Positions 1-8,755 of a stretch of 64,000 bases of DNA are shown one piece after another. The notes under the pieces were generated by a model, which ran no database searches, was not told where the DNA came from, and saw nothing but the letters and a program-made list of their open reading frames with translations. Made by a program: the position numbers and the translations under genes. The stretch is from Lysobacterales bacterium (lineage in GTDB: Bacteria > Pseudomonadota > Gammaproteobacteria > Xanthomonadales > Rhodanobacteraceae). Location of the stretch: NCBI GenBank assembly GCA_017305135.1, contig JAFKNA010000009.1, forward strand, positions 62,001-126,000, written 5' to 3'. The stretch's first letter is position 1, and each line of letters starts with the position of its first letter.

Positions 1-285
1 CCGGATGTGTCCGGCGACACCTTCTTCAGCGTCGAGATTCCGCCGACCCTGGTGCACGGCGCGTTCTTCGTCGGTGCCAGTGCCAAGCTGATGGGCGGCC
101 AGGACAAGCCGGCGCGGGCCGACCGGGACGACCCGGGCACGGCGTCGTGGTTCTGCTACGCGCCGGACATCGCCAGCGTGATCGACGACCTCGCCAGTGC
201 GCCGTTCTGCGGCACCAACACCGCGCCGAACGCGCCGCTGCCGGCGGCGTTCATGGTACGGGCGAGCGCCATTCCCGCGGAGTAG
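1..285 (+). CDS. C-terminal fragment of an unrecognised protein
   Basis: The reading frame is open from the first base of the window and ends at a TAG at 283-285, so only the last 94 residues are present and the start lies upstream. The fragment is mildly acidic, rich in Ala, Pro and Gly, and contains two cysteines (in SWFCYAPD and PFCGTN) that could form a disulphide in an exported protein. I recognise no domain and assign no function. A 9-bp stem-loop follows 20 bases after the stop. Confidence 0.6.
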   Translation, partial: PDVSGDTFFSVEIPPTLVHGAFFVGASAKLMGGQDKPARADRDDPGTASWFCYAPDIASVIDDLASAPFCGTNTAPNAPLPAAFMVRASAIPAE

Positions 286-304
286 CGGGGAAACGTCAGC
301 CGGG

Positions 305-326
305 CGTGGCGGCCGGAGCCGCCACG
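305..326. other. Stem-loop after the partial gene
   Basis: CGTGGCGGC pairs with GCCGCCACG around a CGGA loop, a perfect 9-bp stem 20 bases after the stop of the upstream gene. No T-run follows, so it is at best a weak or Rho-dependent termination or mRNA-end signal. A second perfect 7-bp stem with a 4-base loop lies at 399-416, just past the end of the convergent gene. Confidence 0.4.
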
Positions 327-398
327 CAGCCTGTGGCAAGATGAAGGCGGTCGGGCGGGATCCCGGCCCTCCCGGCACTCAGGAGGTGCCCTGGAAGT

Positions 399-416
399 GC
401 CGGGCTCCGGCCCGGC
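399..416. other. Stem-loop between convergent genes
   Basis: GCCGGGC and GCCCGGC pair around TCCG. It lies nine bases beyond the stop of the minus-strand TPR-methyltransferase gene. There is no T-run on either side, so a terminator role is only possible. Confidence 0.35.
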
Positions 417-424
417 GCTTCCGC

Positions 425-1912
425 CTACGGCGGCGAAGCGGACGTTCGCCGGGCGAGGAACAGCTCGCCCTGCACTGGCACTCCGCGTTCCAGTCGCAGC
501 ACCGCCGTCCGCTGCGCGACATCCGTGAATCCGGCCGCGTCGAGGCTGGCGCGCACCGCGTCCACGCCGTGCCGATAGCGTCCGGTTTCCGGCACGAGTT
601 CGACCGGCGCACCGTCGCTGCGTTCAACCGAAAATGCGAAGCTGCCGTCCTCCGCGAGTCGCGCATGCACCGCCTCGAACACCTCGCCGAGCTCGGCGAC
701 GTAGACGAACACGTCCGCCGCCACGATCCAGTCCCAGCGCCGGCCGGCCGCGCGCAGGAAGGCGACCAGCTCGGCCTCGTGGAGCTCGCGATAGAGGCCC
801 TTGGCGCGCGCCTGGTCCAGCATGCGCGGTGAAAGATCCACGCCATCGATCTGTCGCCCCGCGCTGGAAAGTTCATGCGCCATGAGGCCGGTGCCGCAGC
901 CAAGGTCCAGCACCTCGCCGGCGTCGCCGCCGTGGGCGCGCAGCAGGTCGGCGAGCTGCGCCGGCGTGGCGTAGTCCAGCCGCTGCAACAGGGTGGACTC
1001 GAAGCGTTCGGCGAAGTCGTTGAAGAGCTCGCGGATGAAACCCGATTCGACGTCGGGCGGAAGGTCCCCGGCGAGTGCCGCGTGGTAGTGCGCGACCACG
1101 GCGTCGTCGGGATCCAGCGCGAACGCGCGCGCATAGGCATCGCGCGCCTCGTCGAGCTTGCCGCGACGAAGCTCGGCGCGTCCGAGCCATGACCAGCCCA
1201 GCGCGTCCGCCTCGTCGGCAGCGGCCAGCACACGCAGCAGGCGGGCGGCTTCATCGGCGTCGACCGCGAGCCAGGCCACGGCATGCTCGATGGCCACGTC
1301 ACGCCGTCGCGGCGCCAGCTCGAGCGCGCGCCGGCGGCTGGCGAGCGCCGCGGGTGCGTCGCCGAACAGCGCCTGCATGCGCGCAAGACCGCGCCAGGCA
1401 TCGAGGAGGCGCGGCTCGGCCTCGACCAGCCGCGCATACACGTCCCGCGCCTCGGCATTCCGGCCGATACGGGCCAGCGCGTGGGCACGGTGGAGTTCGA
1501 GTGCCGGGTGCGCCGGCGCCAATCCAAGCCCGCGCTCGAACGCCCGCAGCGCCTCGTCGCCCCGGCCAAGTTCAAGCGCCGCGAGCCCGAGCGCATTCCA
1601 GGCGGCCACCTGCGACGGCGCCGCCGCGGTGGCGCGCTCGGCCGCGGCACGCGCCTCCTCGTGGCGGCCGACGCCGCGCAGGGCGATCGAGAGGTTCACT
1701 TCCAGGTGCGCGTTTCCCGACGACTCCGCAGCCAAGGGTTCGAGCAGCGTCGCCGCTTCGGCATGGCGGCCCTGCTGCAGCAGCAGTGCGGCCAGCTGAA
1801 GGGCCGCTCCTGCGAAACCCGCGTCGATGCAGTCGCGATAGGCGGCTTCGGCTTCATCCAGCCGCCCGGCACGATGCGCGGCGTGGGCACGTTCGAGCAA
1901 GGCGAGGGCCAT
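425..1912 (-). CDS. TPR-repeat protein with C-terminal SAM-dependent methyltransferase
   Basis: A 495-residue two-part protein. Residues 1 to about 290 are degenerate tetratricopeptide repeats (for example ERAHAAHRAGRLDEAEAAYR and the HEEARAAAERATAAAP type helices), which usually bind partner proteins. Residues from about 335 form a class I methyltransferase: motif I is VLDLGCGTGLMAHEL, followed by an acidic IDGVDLSPRML segment that would hold the ribose of SAM. This resembles the family of TPR-methyltransferases with an NDFAERFE lead-in before the fold. The frame stays open 61 codons further upstream, but I chose the ATG at 1912 because it has a GGAAG ribosome site six bases away and begins directly with the first TPR helix. 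Substrate unknown; methylation of a protein or small molecule recruited by the TPRs is an inference. Confidence 0.8.
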   Translation of the reverse strand: MALALLERAHAAHRAGRLDEAEAAYRDCIDAGFAGAALQLAALLLQQGRHAEAATLLEPLAAESSGNAHLEVNLSIALRGVGRHEEARAAAERATAAAPSQVAAWNALGLAALELGRGDEALRAFERGLGLAPAHPALELHRAHALARIGRNAEARDVYARLVEAEPRLLDAWRGLARMQALFGDAPAALASRRRALELAPRRRDVAIEHAVAWLAVDADEAARLLRVLAAADEADALGWSWLGRAELRRGKLDEARDAYARAFALDPDDAVVAHYHAALAGDLPPDVESGFIRELFNDFAERFESTLLQRLDYATPAQLADLLRAHGGDAGEVLDLGCGTGLMAHELSSAGRQIDGVDLSPRMLDQARAKGLYRELHEAELVAFLRAAGRRWDWIVAADVFVYVAELGEVFEAVHARLAEDGSFAFSVERSDGAPVELVPETGRYRHGVDAVRASLDAAGFTDVAQRTAVLRLERGVPVQGELFLARRTSASPP

Positions 1913-2093
1913 CGGTTCTTCCGCGTGGAATCGACTCCGGATGGTAGCAGCCCACTGCGGGCCACCTTTGCGGGCGCCGGGTCGACGGGCGGCGCCCTCG
2001 CCAGCGCAAGCCGGTTCAGTCCACGTCCACGCCCGGTGGGCAAGCCTGAGATTCCTGTCGGGAACCGCCGACCCATTGCGAGGAGATCCGATC

Positions 2094-2519
2094 ATGCAAT
2101 CCCCATCCCGTCATCCGTCTATCGCGCGCGCCTCGCGCGCTCTGAAGCTCCGGCCGGCCGTCCACGCCGCGCTGCTGGTCGCCGCCGCGGCACTCCTGTC
2201 GCCGCGTGTCGCACCGGCCGCCGAGTCGTGGCGCGGGCTGGACATCCCGGACTATCCGCAGGCAAGCAACATCCATGTCGAGTCGGACGCTGACGAGTAC
2301 GAGATCTATTTCCACTCCGAGGACGCCGTGCAAGCGGTGTTCGACTTCTATCGCGCGGCCCTGGAGCGGCAGGGGTTTGCGGTGAAGGACAGCAAGCAGA
2401 CGAGGCGCGGCCACAAGGCGCGCCTGGTGCGCGGTGCGGGCGGGCCGGAGAACACCATCGAGCTCGACGCCAAGCCCAAGCACGGACGCTACAAGGTCGA
2501 GATCGAGTTCGACGAGTGA
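2094..2519 (+). CDS. Small secreted protein, unrecognised
   Basis: A 141-residue protein with an export signal: a basic start with several Arg and Lys, a hydrophobic run AALLVAAAALLSP, and a likely AxA cleavage site before ESWRGL (VAPAAES). The mature part of about 100 residues is rich in charged residues. It contains YEIYFHSEDAVQAVFDFYRA and ends KVEIEFDE, which suggests a small alpha/beta domain. The start is well supported by AGGAG at 2081-2085, eight bases before the ATG. It is transcribed away from the preceding gene and 220 bases before rapA. I do not recognise the family; a periplasmic location is inferred from the signal. Confidence 0.7.
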   Translation: MQSPSRHPSIARASRALKLRPAVHAALLVAAAALLSPRVAPAAESWRGLDIPDYPQASNIHVESDADEYEIYFHSEDAVQAVFDFYRAALERQGFAVKDSKQTRRGHKARLVRGAGGPENTIELDAKPKHGRYKVEIEFDE

Positions 2520-2687
2520 GCTGGTTGCGGCGTCCATGCTGATCGCCGCCGCAGCGCGGCGCGTGTGGGCTGCGGCGTCCCGTCCGGGCGGCTCCGGCAC
2601 ATCCGGCCGGGGCCGGCCGACCGGACCCGACACGGCGGATTCGGCGCCTTGTCGTGAAGCTGGCGCGACGTGCGACGTTCGTTCCGG

Positions 2688-2716
2688 TTCACGCCTGTGG
2701 CCCGCAGGGGGATAAT
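2688..2716 (+). promoter_or_regulatory. Candidate sigma-70 promoter of rapA
   Basis: TTCACG and GATAAT with a 17-base spacer. The predicted start of transcription is about 23 bases before the rapA ATG. The words GGATAATCCGCG around the -10 are repeated before the glycosyltransferase gene at 53045. Confidence 0.5.
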
Positions 2717-2745
2717 CCGCGGTTGCCCCGAATTTCCCCTTGCCC

Positions 2746-5595
2746 ATGCCCTTCATTCCCGGCCAGCGCTGGATCTCCAATGCCGAACCCGAACTCGGCC
2801 TCGGCACCGTGGTGCGGCGCGATGCGCGCACCGTGCAGGTGCTGTTCGCGACCGCCGGCGTGCTGCGCCACTACGCCATGCATGCCGCGCCGCTGGTGCG
2901 CGCCGAGTTCCGCGTCGGCCAGAAGATTTCCGGCCAGAAGCGCAACTTCGTCATCGAGGAAGTCCGCGCCGCGGACGGCCTGATCAGCTACCACGGCGGT
3001 GGCTGCGCGCTGTCGGAAGCGGAACTGGACGACACGCAACCGGTCTCGCGCGCCGACGAGCGGCTGCTGTCGGCGCGCATCGACGCCGCCGACCGCTTCG
3101 ATTTCCGCCACGAGGCGCTGCGTCGGCGCGCCGCCGCGCTGCGCTCGCCGGCCTTCGGCGTGGCCTCGGCGCGGGTCGACCTGATCCCGCACCAGTTGCG
3201 GGTGGCCGAGATCGTCGCCGCGCGCCAGCCGCCGCGGGCGCTGCTCGCCGACGAGGTCGGCCTTGGCAAGACCATCGAGGCGGGGCTGATCATCGCGCGC
3301 CTGCTCGCCAGCGGACGCGCCAGCCGGGTGCTGGTGCTGGCGCCCGGCAGCCTCACCAGCCAGTGGCTGGTGGAACTGCTGCGCCGCTTCAATCTCGCCT
3401 TCGCGCTGTTCGACGAGGAGCGCTGCGAGGCGATCGAGATCGCCGATCCCGCCGCCAATCCCTTCGAGGACGAGCAGTGCATCCTGGCGGAAACCGGCTG
3501 GCTCGCCGACGATGCGGAGCGCGCCGCACAGGTCATCGCCGCGGGATGGGACCTGGTGGTGGTCGACGAGGCGCATCACCTGGAATGGGCGCCCGGAGCG
3601 GCCAGCGCCGGCTACCTGCTTGTGGAAGGGCTGGCGCGGGTTTCGCCGGGCCTGATCCTGGTCACGGCGACGCCGCAACAGCTCGGCCGCAGCGGGCATT
3701 TCGCACGCCTGCGCCTGCTCGATCCCGACCGCTATGCCGAGCTCGACGCCTTCCTCGCGGAAGGCGAGGGCTACGTCGAGCTCTCCGCCATCGCCGCGCA
3801 GATCCTCGATGCGCAGGCGCTGGCACCGGCCGCCCACGCGACGCTGGAAGCGCGCTTCGCCGGCGACGGCGAGCTGCTGGCGGTGCTCGCCCGCTACGAC
3901 GGGGATCGCGCCGCGCATGCGCCGGAGCTGCTCGACGCGCTGATCGACCGCCACGGCACCGGGCGGGTCATGTTCCGCAACCGGCGGGCGCAGATCGGCG
4001 GCTTCCCCAGGCGGCTGCCGGAACCGGAGGTGCTCGATGGCGGCGAGCTCGACGAGGTCTCGCGGCAGATGCTGCTGGCCGAATTCCATGCCGACATGCA
4101 GGAGCATCCGGCCGCCGTCGAACTCGATTACGGCGCCGACCCGCGCCTGCCCTGGCTGCTCGGCCTGCTGGAACGGCTCGCCGGCGAGAAGCTGCTGCTT
4201 ATCTGCCGCAGCCAGGCCAAGGTGCTGGCCCTCGAGGCGGCACTCCGCGCGCGCAGCACGGCGCGCGTGGCGCGCTTCCACGAGGGCATGACCATCCTGC
4301 AGCGCGACCGCAACGCGGCCTTCTTCGCCGAGGCCGATGGCGCGCGCGTGCTGCTTTGCTCGGAGATCGGCTCGGAAGGCCGCAACTTCCAGTTCGCCCA
4401 CCGCCTGGTGCTGTGGGACCTGCCGCGCGATCCGGACCTCCTGGAGCAGCGCATCGGGCGCCTGGACCGCATCGGCCAGCGCCACGACATCGTCATCCAT
4501 GCCGCCGCCTTCAGCGGCACCGCGCAGCACGCGCTGCTGCGCTGGTACGACGACGGCCTGGACGCCCTGCACAGCAGCCCGGCCGATGCCCGCGAGATCC
4601 TGCGCCGCTTCGGCACGCGCCTGGTCGCCTGCGCCGAGCGCCACGCGCAAGGCGCCGAGCCCGCCGACGCCGAACTCGACTCGCTGATCGCCGAAACCGC
4701 CGCAACAAGGCAGGAACTGGCCGAGCTGGTCAACGCCGGACGCGATCGCCTGCTGGAACTGGCGAGCGAGCGCGGCGCGCGCGAGCAGCACCTGGCGATG
4801 GCGCTCCGCGAGCAGGACGAGGACACCGACGCCGACGGATTCATCCTGCAGCTCTTCGAGCAGTTCGGCATCGACGCGGAGGAGACCGCCGCGCGCAGCG
4901 TCGTGCTCGATCCCGAATACCTCAGCACGGACGGCTTCCCCGGCCTCAAGGACGGACCGCAACAGGTCACCTTCGCGCGGGCCACGGCGCTGGCGCGGGA
5001 GGACCTGCCGCTGCTCCGCCTCGACCATCCGATGGTCGCCGGCGCGCTCGACCTATTGGTGGAAAGCGAGCAGGGCAACGCCGCGGTGCTGGTCGATGGC
5101 GCCCTGCCGCCGCGCAGCGCGCTGCTGGAATGCGTGTTCGTGCTCGACTGCGTGGCTGATCGCCGGCTCCACGTCGGCCGCTTCCTGCCGCCCTCGCCGC
5201 TCCGCGCCGTGGTCGATACGCGGCTGACGCTCCGCCCCGACTACCGCGCCAGCGCGGCCAGCCTGCAGCACGCACGCGAGCAGCCGCCCGACACGCTGCG
5301 CTTCCGGCCGCTGCTGGCCAAGCTGGTGCCGCCGATGCTCGCCGCCTGCGAGACCGAGGCGCGGCGACTCGCATCCACCGAGGTCGGCCGTGCCCTGGCC
5401 GCCGCCGAACAGGAGCTCGGCGCCGCCTGCACGCGCCTGGTGGCGCTGGCCCGCGTCAACCCGGCGGTGCGCGAGGAGGAAATCGAGGCGGTGGCGGCGG
5501 AACTGGAGGCCGTGCGCGCGGCACTCGCCACCGCCGCGCCGCGGCTCGACGCGGTGCGCTTCGTGTGCAGCCCCGATATCGCCGCCCGGACGTAG
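2746..5595 (+). CDS. rapA: RNA polymerase-associated protein RapA (SWI2/SNF2 ATPase)
   Basis: RapA (HepA) binds RNA polymerase and uses ATP to help recycle it after transcription. The 949-residue product is close to the 968 of E. coli. The N-terminus PGQRWISNAEPELGLGTVV matches the RapA Tudor-like lead. Walker A is DEVGLGKTIEAG, the Walker B box is VVDEAHHLEW, and the helicase C motifs are SEIGSEGRNFQFAH and EQRIGRLDRIGQ. The remaining 400 residues form the RapA-specific C-terminal region. An in-frame TTG lies two codons earlier; I chose the ATG at 2746 because it aligns with the family start. No clear ribosome site precedes it. A candidate promoter sits at 2688-2716. The gene stands alone on the plus strand and converges on the SLC13 gene. 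Confidence 0.96.
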   Translation: MPFIPGQRWISNAEPELGLGTVVRRDARTVQVLFATAGVLRHYAMHAAPLVRAEFRVGQKISGQKRNFVIEEVRAADGLISYHGGGCALSEAELDDTQPVSRADERLLSARIDAADRFDFRHEALRRRAAALRSPAFGVASARVDLIPHQLRVAEIVAARQPPRALLADEVGLGKTIEAGLIIARLLASGRASRVLVLAPGSLTSQWLVELLRRFNLAFALFDEERCEAIEIADPAANPFEDEQCILAETGWLADDAERAAQVIAAGWDLVVVDEAHHLEWAPGAASAGYLLVEGLARVSPGLILVTATPQQLGRSGHFARLRLLDPDRYAELDAFLAEGEGYVELSAIAAQILDAQALAPAAHATLEARFAGDGELLAVLARYDGDRAAHAPELLDALIDRHGTGRVMFRNRRAQIGGFPRRLPEPEVLDGGELDEVSRQMLLAEFHADMQEHPAAVELDYGADPRLPWLLGLLERLAGEKLLLICRSQAKVLALEAALRARSTARVARFHEGMTILQRDRNAAFFAEADGARVLLCSEIGSEGRNFQFAHRLVLWDLPRDPDLLEQRIGRLDRIGQRHDIVIHAAAFSGTAQHALLRWYDDGLDALHSSPADAREILRRFGTRLVACAERHAQGAEPADAELDSLIAETAATRQELAELVNAGRDRLLELASERGAREQHLAMALREQDEDTDADGFILQLFEQFGIDAEETAARSVVLDPEYLSTDGFPGLKDGPQQVTFARATALAREDLPLLRLDHPMVAGALDLLVESEQGNAAVLVDGALPPRSALLECVFVLDCVADRRLHVGRFLPPSPLRAVVDTRLTLRPDYRASAASLQHAREQPPDTLRFRPLLAKLVPPMLAACETEARRLASTEVGRALAAAEQELGAACTRLVALARVNPAVREEEIEAVAAELEAVRAALATAAPRLDAVRFVCSPDIAART

Positions 5596-5671
5596 GAGAA
5601 CGGCAGCCATCCCAGCCAACGCCGGACTGAGGAGTTCCCATCACGGGCGCAGGGGAAACTGCCGATGCAGG

Positions 5672-5766
5672 CCAATGGATGCCCGCTTTCGCGGGCATGA
5701 CGTCGTGGAGAAGCGAATCCGCCATCGCGGTAGTGCCGACATCATCATTCCGGCGCCGGAATGCGT
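5672..5766. repeat. Pair of REP-like palindromes between convergent genes
   Basis: ATGCCCGC-TTTC-GCGGGCAT (5679-5698, 8-bp stem) and the perfect 16-base palindrome ATTCCGGCGCCGGAAT (5747-5762) lie 48 bases apart. Their inner flanks CATGACGTCG and CGACATCATC are nearly complementary. This is the layout of a two-REP (REPIN or BIME-like) element. It fills most of the 217-base gap between the rapA end and the permease end, where it could also protect or end both mRNAs. Confidence 0.7.
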
Positions 5767-5812
5767 GCGCGGGATGTCTCAGCCGACCCGGCGCGAAGTC
5801 CCAGCGGCGCGG

Positions 5813-7591
5813 TCAGAACGGCCACACCAGTGGGATCACCGTCAGTACCACCAGGCCGACCAGCAGCGTCAGCGGCGTACCGACGCGGAAGAAATCGGTG
5901 AAGCGGTAGCCGCCCGGGCCGTACACCATCATGTTGGTCTGGTAGCCGATCGGGGTGATGAAGCTCGCCGAGGCGGCGTTCATCACCGCGATGATGAAGG
6001 GCATGGGGCTGACGCCAAGCTGCTCGGCGGCGGCAAGGCCGATCGGGAACATCAGCACCGCGGTGGCGTTGTTGGTGAGGAGCTCGGTGAACACCACCGT
6101 GAGGGCATAGATCAGCACCAACGTCCAGAACGGATCGCCGGCGCTCAGTTGCAGCAGCCCGGCGGCAATCGCCCCTGCCACGCCGGTCTTGGCCAGCGCC
6201 GCGCCGATCGCGAAGGCACAGGCGATGACCAGAATCAGCGGGAAGTCCACCGTACGGCGCGCATCGCGCCAGCGGATGCAGCCGGTGGCAAGCAGCGCGA
6301 TGGTGGCGAGCAGCGCGGACACGAAGATGTCCACCTGCAGCACGGCGTTGGCCAGGATCATCGCACCGAGGATGCCGAGCGCGACGGCCGCCTTGCGCGG
6401 CTCTACGCGGGGCGTGTCATCGAGCAGGCTGATGGCGGTGAATTCGCGCGACTGCCCGAGCGTCTCCACGCAGGCCGGCGCGGCCTCCAGCAGCAGGGTG
6501 TCGCCCGCGCGCAGCACGATGTCGCCCGGCGGACCGTGCAGCGCCTCGCCGTGGCGGTTGACGGCCAGCACGGTGGCGCCGTGGCGCTGCCTGAAGTGGC
6601 CCTCGCGCACGCTGTAGCCGGCCAGCGGCGAAAGGCGCGACAGCACCACCTCGACCATGTGGACCGCGCTGGCCGAGACCGGCAGCGTGCTGTCGGCGAC
6701 GGCCAGCCCCGGCAGCCGCCGCACGTCGTGAAGCCCCGCCGCGCTGCCGGCGAACAGCAGCCGGTCACCGCCGAGGAGTTCGTCCCGCGACCGGCCGGTG
6801 AAGTCCTCACCTTCCCGCTGCACCTTGACCAGCCGCGCGGAAGGCAGGTGACCGCCGCCCGCTGCCGCCATGCCGCTGCCGGCGGCGGACGGGTCCACGA
6901 CGCGCATGTCGAGAAGGTATTCCGTGGAGGGCGGCTCCTGCTCCGCCGGCGTGCCACGATCGGGCAGCAGCCAGCGGCTGGCGAACATCAGGTAGGCGAG
7001 CCCGACCAGCGTCGCCGGCACCCCGACCCAGGCCGGGTCGAACATGCGCAGTGGCGGCAGGTCCGGATGCTCCTGCATGAGGCCGAGCACCACCAGGTTG
7101 GTGCTGGTGCCGATCAGCGTGCACATCCCGCCGAGGATGGTCGCGTAGCTGAGCGGGATCAGCAGCCGCGAGGCCGGCACGCGCGCGCGCCGGCACCAGT
7201 CCTCGACGGCGACGATCAGCATCGCCACCAGCGGCGTGTTGTTGATGAAGGCGCTGAAGGATGCGGAGATGCCTACCAGCCGGGCTCGCCCCAGCCAGGC
7301 GCGGCGGGGTCGGCCGAGCACCCACGAGCCGACCCAGTGCACCGCGCCGGTGCTGCGCAGGGCGCCGGCAACGACGAAGAGCACGGCCACCGTGAGCACG
7401 GCCGGGTTGGAGAATCCCGCCAGGGCTTCGGCCGGCGTCAGCACGCCGCCTGCCAGCAGTACGGTGACCGCCACCAGCAGCACGACATCCGGCGCGAACC
7501 ATTCGCGCACCAGGCACACGAATGTGCCGGCGATCACAAGGATCGTCAGCCAGGCCTGTGGTCCGAGATCGGCGAAGCCCAGTGCGTCCAT
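5813..7591 (-). CDS. SLC13/DASS-family permease with two RCK_C domains
   Basis: A 592-residue inner-membrane transporter of the divalent anion:sodium symporter superfamily. Hydrophobic helices fill residues 1-200 and 380-592. The centre (about 200-370) is soluble, with two TrkA-C-like repeats (GGDRLLFAGSAAGL and LRAGDTLLLEAAP), as in the bacterial permeases with RCK_C inserts. Family signatures are IGTSTNLVV in the first half and LLTNNATAVLMFPIG in the second, the SNT/NNA motifs that bind sodium and substrate. Likely substrates in the family include sulfate, dicarboxylates and other anions; the sequence does not decide. The ATG is 31 bases after the accD stop on the same strand, so it is probably the last gene of the trp-accD unit, where folC is often found in relatives. 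Confidence 0.88.
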   Translation of the reverse strand: MDALGFADLGPQAWLTILVIAGTFVCLVREWFAPDVVLLVAVTVLLAGGVLTPAEALAGFSNPAVLTVAVLFVVAGALRSTGAVHWVGSWVLGRPRRAWLGRARLVGISASFSAFINNTPLVAMLIVAVEDWCRRARVPASRLLIPLSYATILGGMCTLIGTSTNLVVLGLMQEHPDLPPLRMFDPAWVGVPATLVGLAYLMFASRWLLPDRGTPAEQEPPSTEYLLDMRVVDPSAAGSGMAAAGGGHLPSARLVKVQREGEDFTGRSRDELLGGDRLLFAGSAAGLHDVRRLPGLAVADSTLPVSASAVHMVEVVLSRLSPLAGYSVREGHFRQRHGATVLAVNRHGEALHGPPGDIVLRAGDTLLLEAAPACVETLGQSREFTAISLLDDTPRVEPRKAAVALGILGAMILANAVLQVDIFVSALLATIALLATGCIRWRDARRTVDFPLILVIACAFAIGAALAKTGVAGAIAAGLLQLSAGDPFWTLVLIYALTVVFTELLTNNATAVLMFPIGLAAAEQLGVSPMPFIIAVMNAASASFITPIGYQTNMMVYGPGGYRFTDFFRVGTPLTLLVGLVVLTVIPLVWPF

Positions 7592-7622
7592 CGGTCGCTG
7601 CCACGCGCCCGCGTGCGGATCG

Positions 7623-8486
7623 CTATGCGGCCTTAGGCAGCTTCATCAGCAGGGCCAGGATGGCGGCCAGGCGCTCGCGCATCTCGCGGCGGTCGACGAT
7701 CAGGTCGACGGCGCCGTGCTGGAGCAGGAACTCCGAGCGCTGGAAGCCTTCCGGCAGCGTTTCGCGCACCGTCTGCTCGATCACGCGCGGCCCGGCGAAG
7801 CCGATCAGCGCCTTGGGTTCGGCGACGTTGAGGTCGCCCAGCATGCCGAGGCTCGCCGACACCCCGCCGGTGGTGGGATGGGTCAGCACGCTGATGAAGG
7901 GCACCCCGGCGTCGCGCATGCGCCGCAGCGCCGCCGCGGTCTTGGCCATCTGCATCAGCGAGAACAGGCCCTCCTGCATGCGCGCGCCGCCGGTTGCGGC
8001 GAAGCACACCAGCGGCATGCGCTCGGCGAGCGCCAGTTCCGCGCTGCGGGTGAACTTCTCGCCGACCACCGAACCCATCGAGCCGCCCATGTAGGCGAAC
8101 TCGAAGGCGCAGGCCGCCAGCGGCATGCCCTTCAGCGTGCCGCGCATGGCGATCAGCGCGTCCTTCTCGCCGCTCTGCTTCTGCGCGGCGACGATGCGGT
8201 CGCGGTATTTCCGGGAGTCGCGGAACTTCAGCGGATCGGTCGGCTCCAGCTTCGCGAACAGCTCCTGCGCGCTGCCCTCGTCAAGGAAGGCTGCCAGACG
8301 CCTGCGCGCGCGGATGGCGTGGTGATGGCCACACTTTGGACACACCATCAGCGCCGCTTCCAGTTCCGGCTGGTAGAGCACCGCGCCGCAGCCGTCGCAC
8401 TTTTCCCACAGGCCTTCAGGCACCTTGCCCTTGGCGGTGGAGGTGGTTCGGATGCGTGGATTGACGAGTCGTTGCAGCCAGTTCAT
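7623..8486 (-). CDS. accD: Acetyl-CoA carboxylase, carboxyltransferase subunit beta
   Basis: AccD pairs with AccA to move the carboxyl group from biotin to acetyl-CoA, giving malonyl-CoA, the first step of fatty acid synthesis. The 287-residue product starts [13 protein letters not shown]. It has the four-cysteine zinc finger (CDGC and CPKC, about residues 27-49) that marks bacterial AccD, then the crotonase-like fold with [14 protein letters not shown] and [15 protein letters not shown]. The frame is open 84 codons upstream, but that stretch is a repeat element, and the ATG at 8486 gives the family start. It lies 269 bases downstream of trpA on the same strand. Confidence 0.96.
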   Translation of the reverse strand: MNWLQRLVNPRIRTTSTAKGKVPEGLWEKCDGCGAVLYQPELEAALMVCPKCGHHHAIRARRRLAAFLDEGSAQELFAKLEPTDPLKFRDSRKYRDRIVAAQKQSGEKDALIAMRGTLKGMPLAACAFEFAYMGGSMGSVVGEKFTRSAELALAERMPLVCFAATGGARMQEGLFSLMQMAKTAAALRRMRDAGVPFISVLTHPTTGGVSASLGMLGDLNVAEPKALIGFAGPRVIEQTVRETLPEGFQRSEFLLQHGAVDLIVDRREMRERLAAILALLMKLPKAA

Positions 8487-8530
8487 GGGTTGCTCGGTTC
8501 CAGGATTTCTACGGGGACTGTACCCCAGGG

Positions 8531-8755
8531 TCATCGGGGCGCATCCTGCGGGTTCCGCTCGCCTCCCTGCGAGCGGGTCACTTTCTCTTGCTTGCCCAAG
8601 AGAAGTAACCAAAGAGAAGGGCACCCCGACAGCGGCGCCCTTCGGGTTCGTGGTCGCCGGCCGGGGTTCGCCGACGGCACATCCTGTGCCTGCGGCGAAC
8701 GCGCGCGCATCCTGCGCGCCTTTTCGTCCGGCGCCCACCGCCGCTGAAGGGGATC
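8531..8755. repeat. Interspersed non-coding repeat between trpA and accD
   Basis: This 225-base stretch looks like an intergenic element I know from many Xanthomonadaceae genomes. It has a CGAGCGGGTCACTTTCTCTT-type lead and a perfect hairpin TTCTCTTG-CTTGCC-CAAGAGAA (8583-8604). A segment follows that reads [20 protein letters not shown] in one frame and is often wrongly called as a small gene. Only one copy is in this window. It sits inside the trpA-accD transcription unit, so it would be transcribed and could cleave or pause the mRNA. Confidence 0.6.

Noticed and set aside
2670-5159. Very long open frames overlapping rapA in other frames and on the other strand
   Set aside because: GC-rich third positions keep shadow frames open. 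Their translations are low-complexity Arg/Ala/Gly and match no family, whereas the rapA frame has all its motifs.
8487-8738. Longer N-terminus for AccD or a small separate gene
   Set aside because: The sequence is an interspersed repeat; the zinc-finger domain begins at the normal distance from the ATG at 8486.
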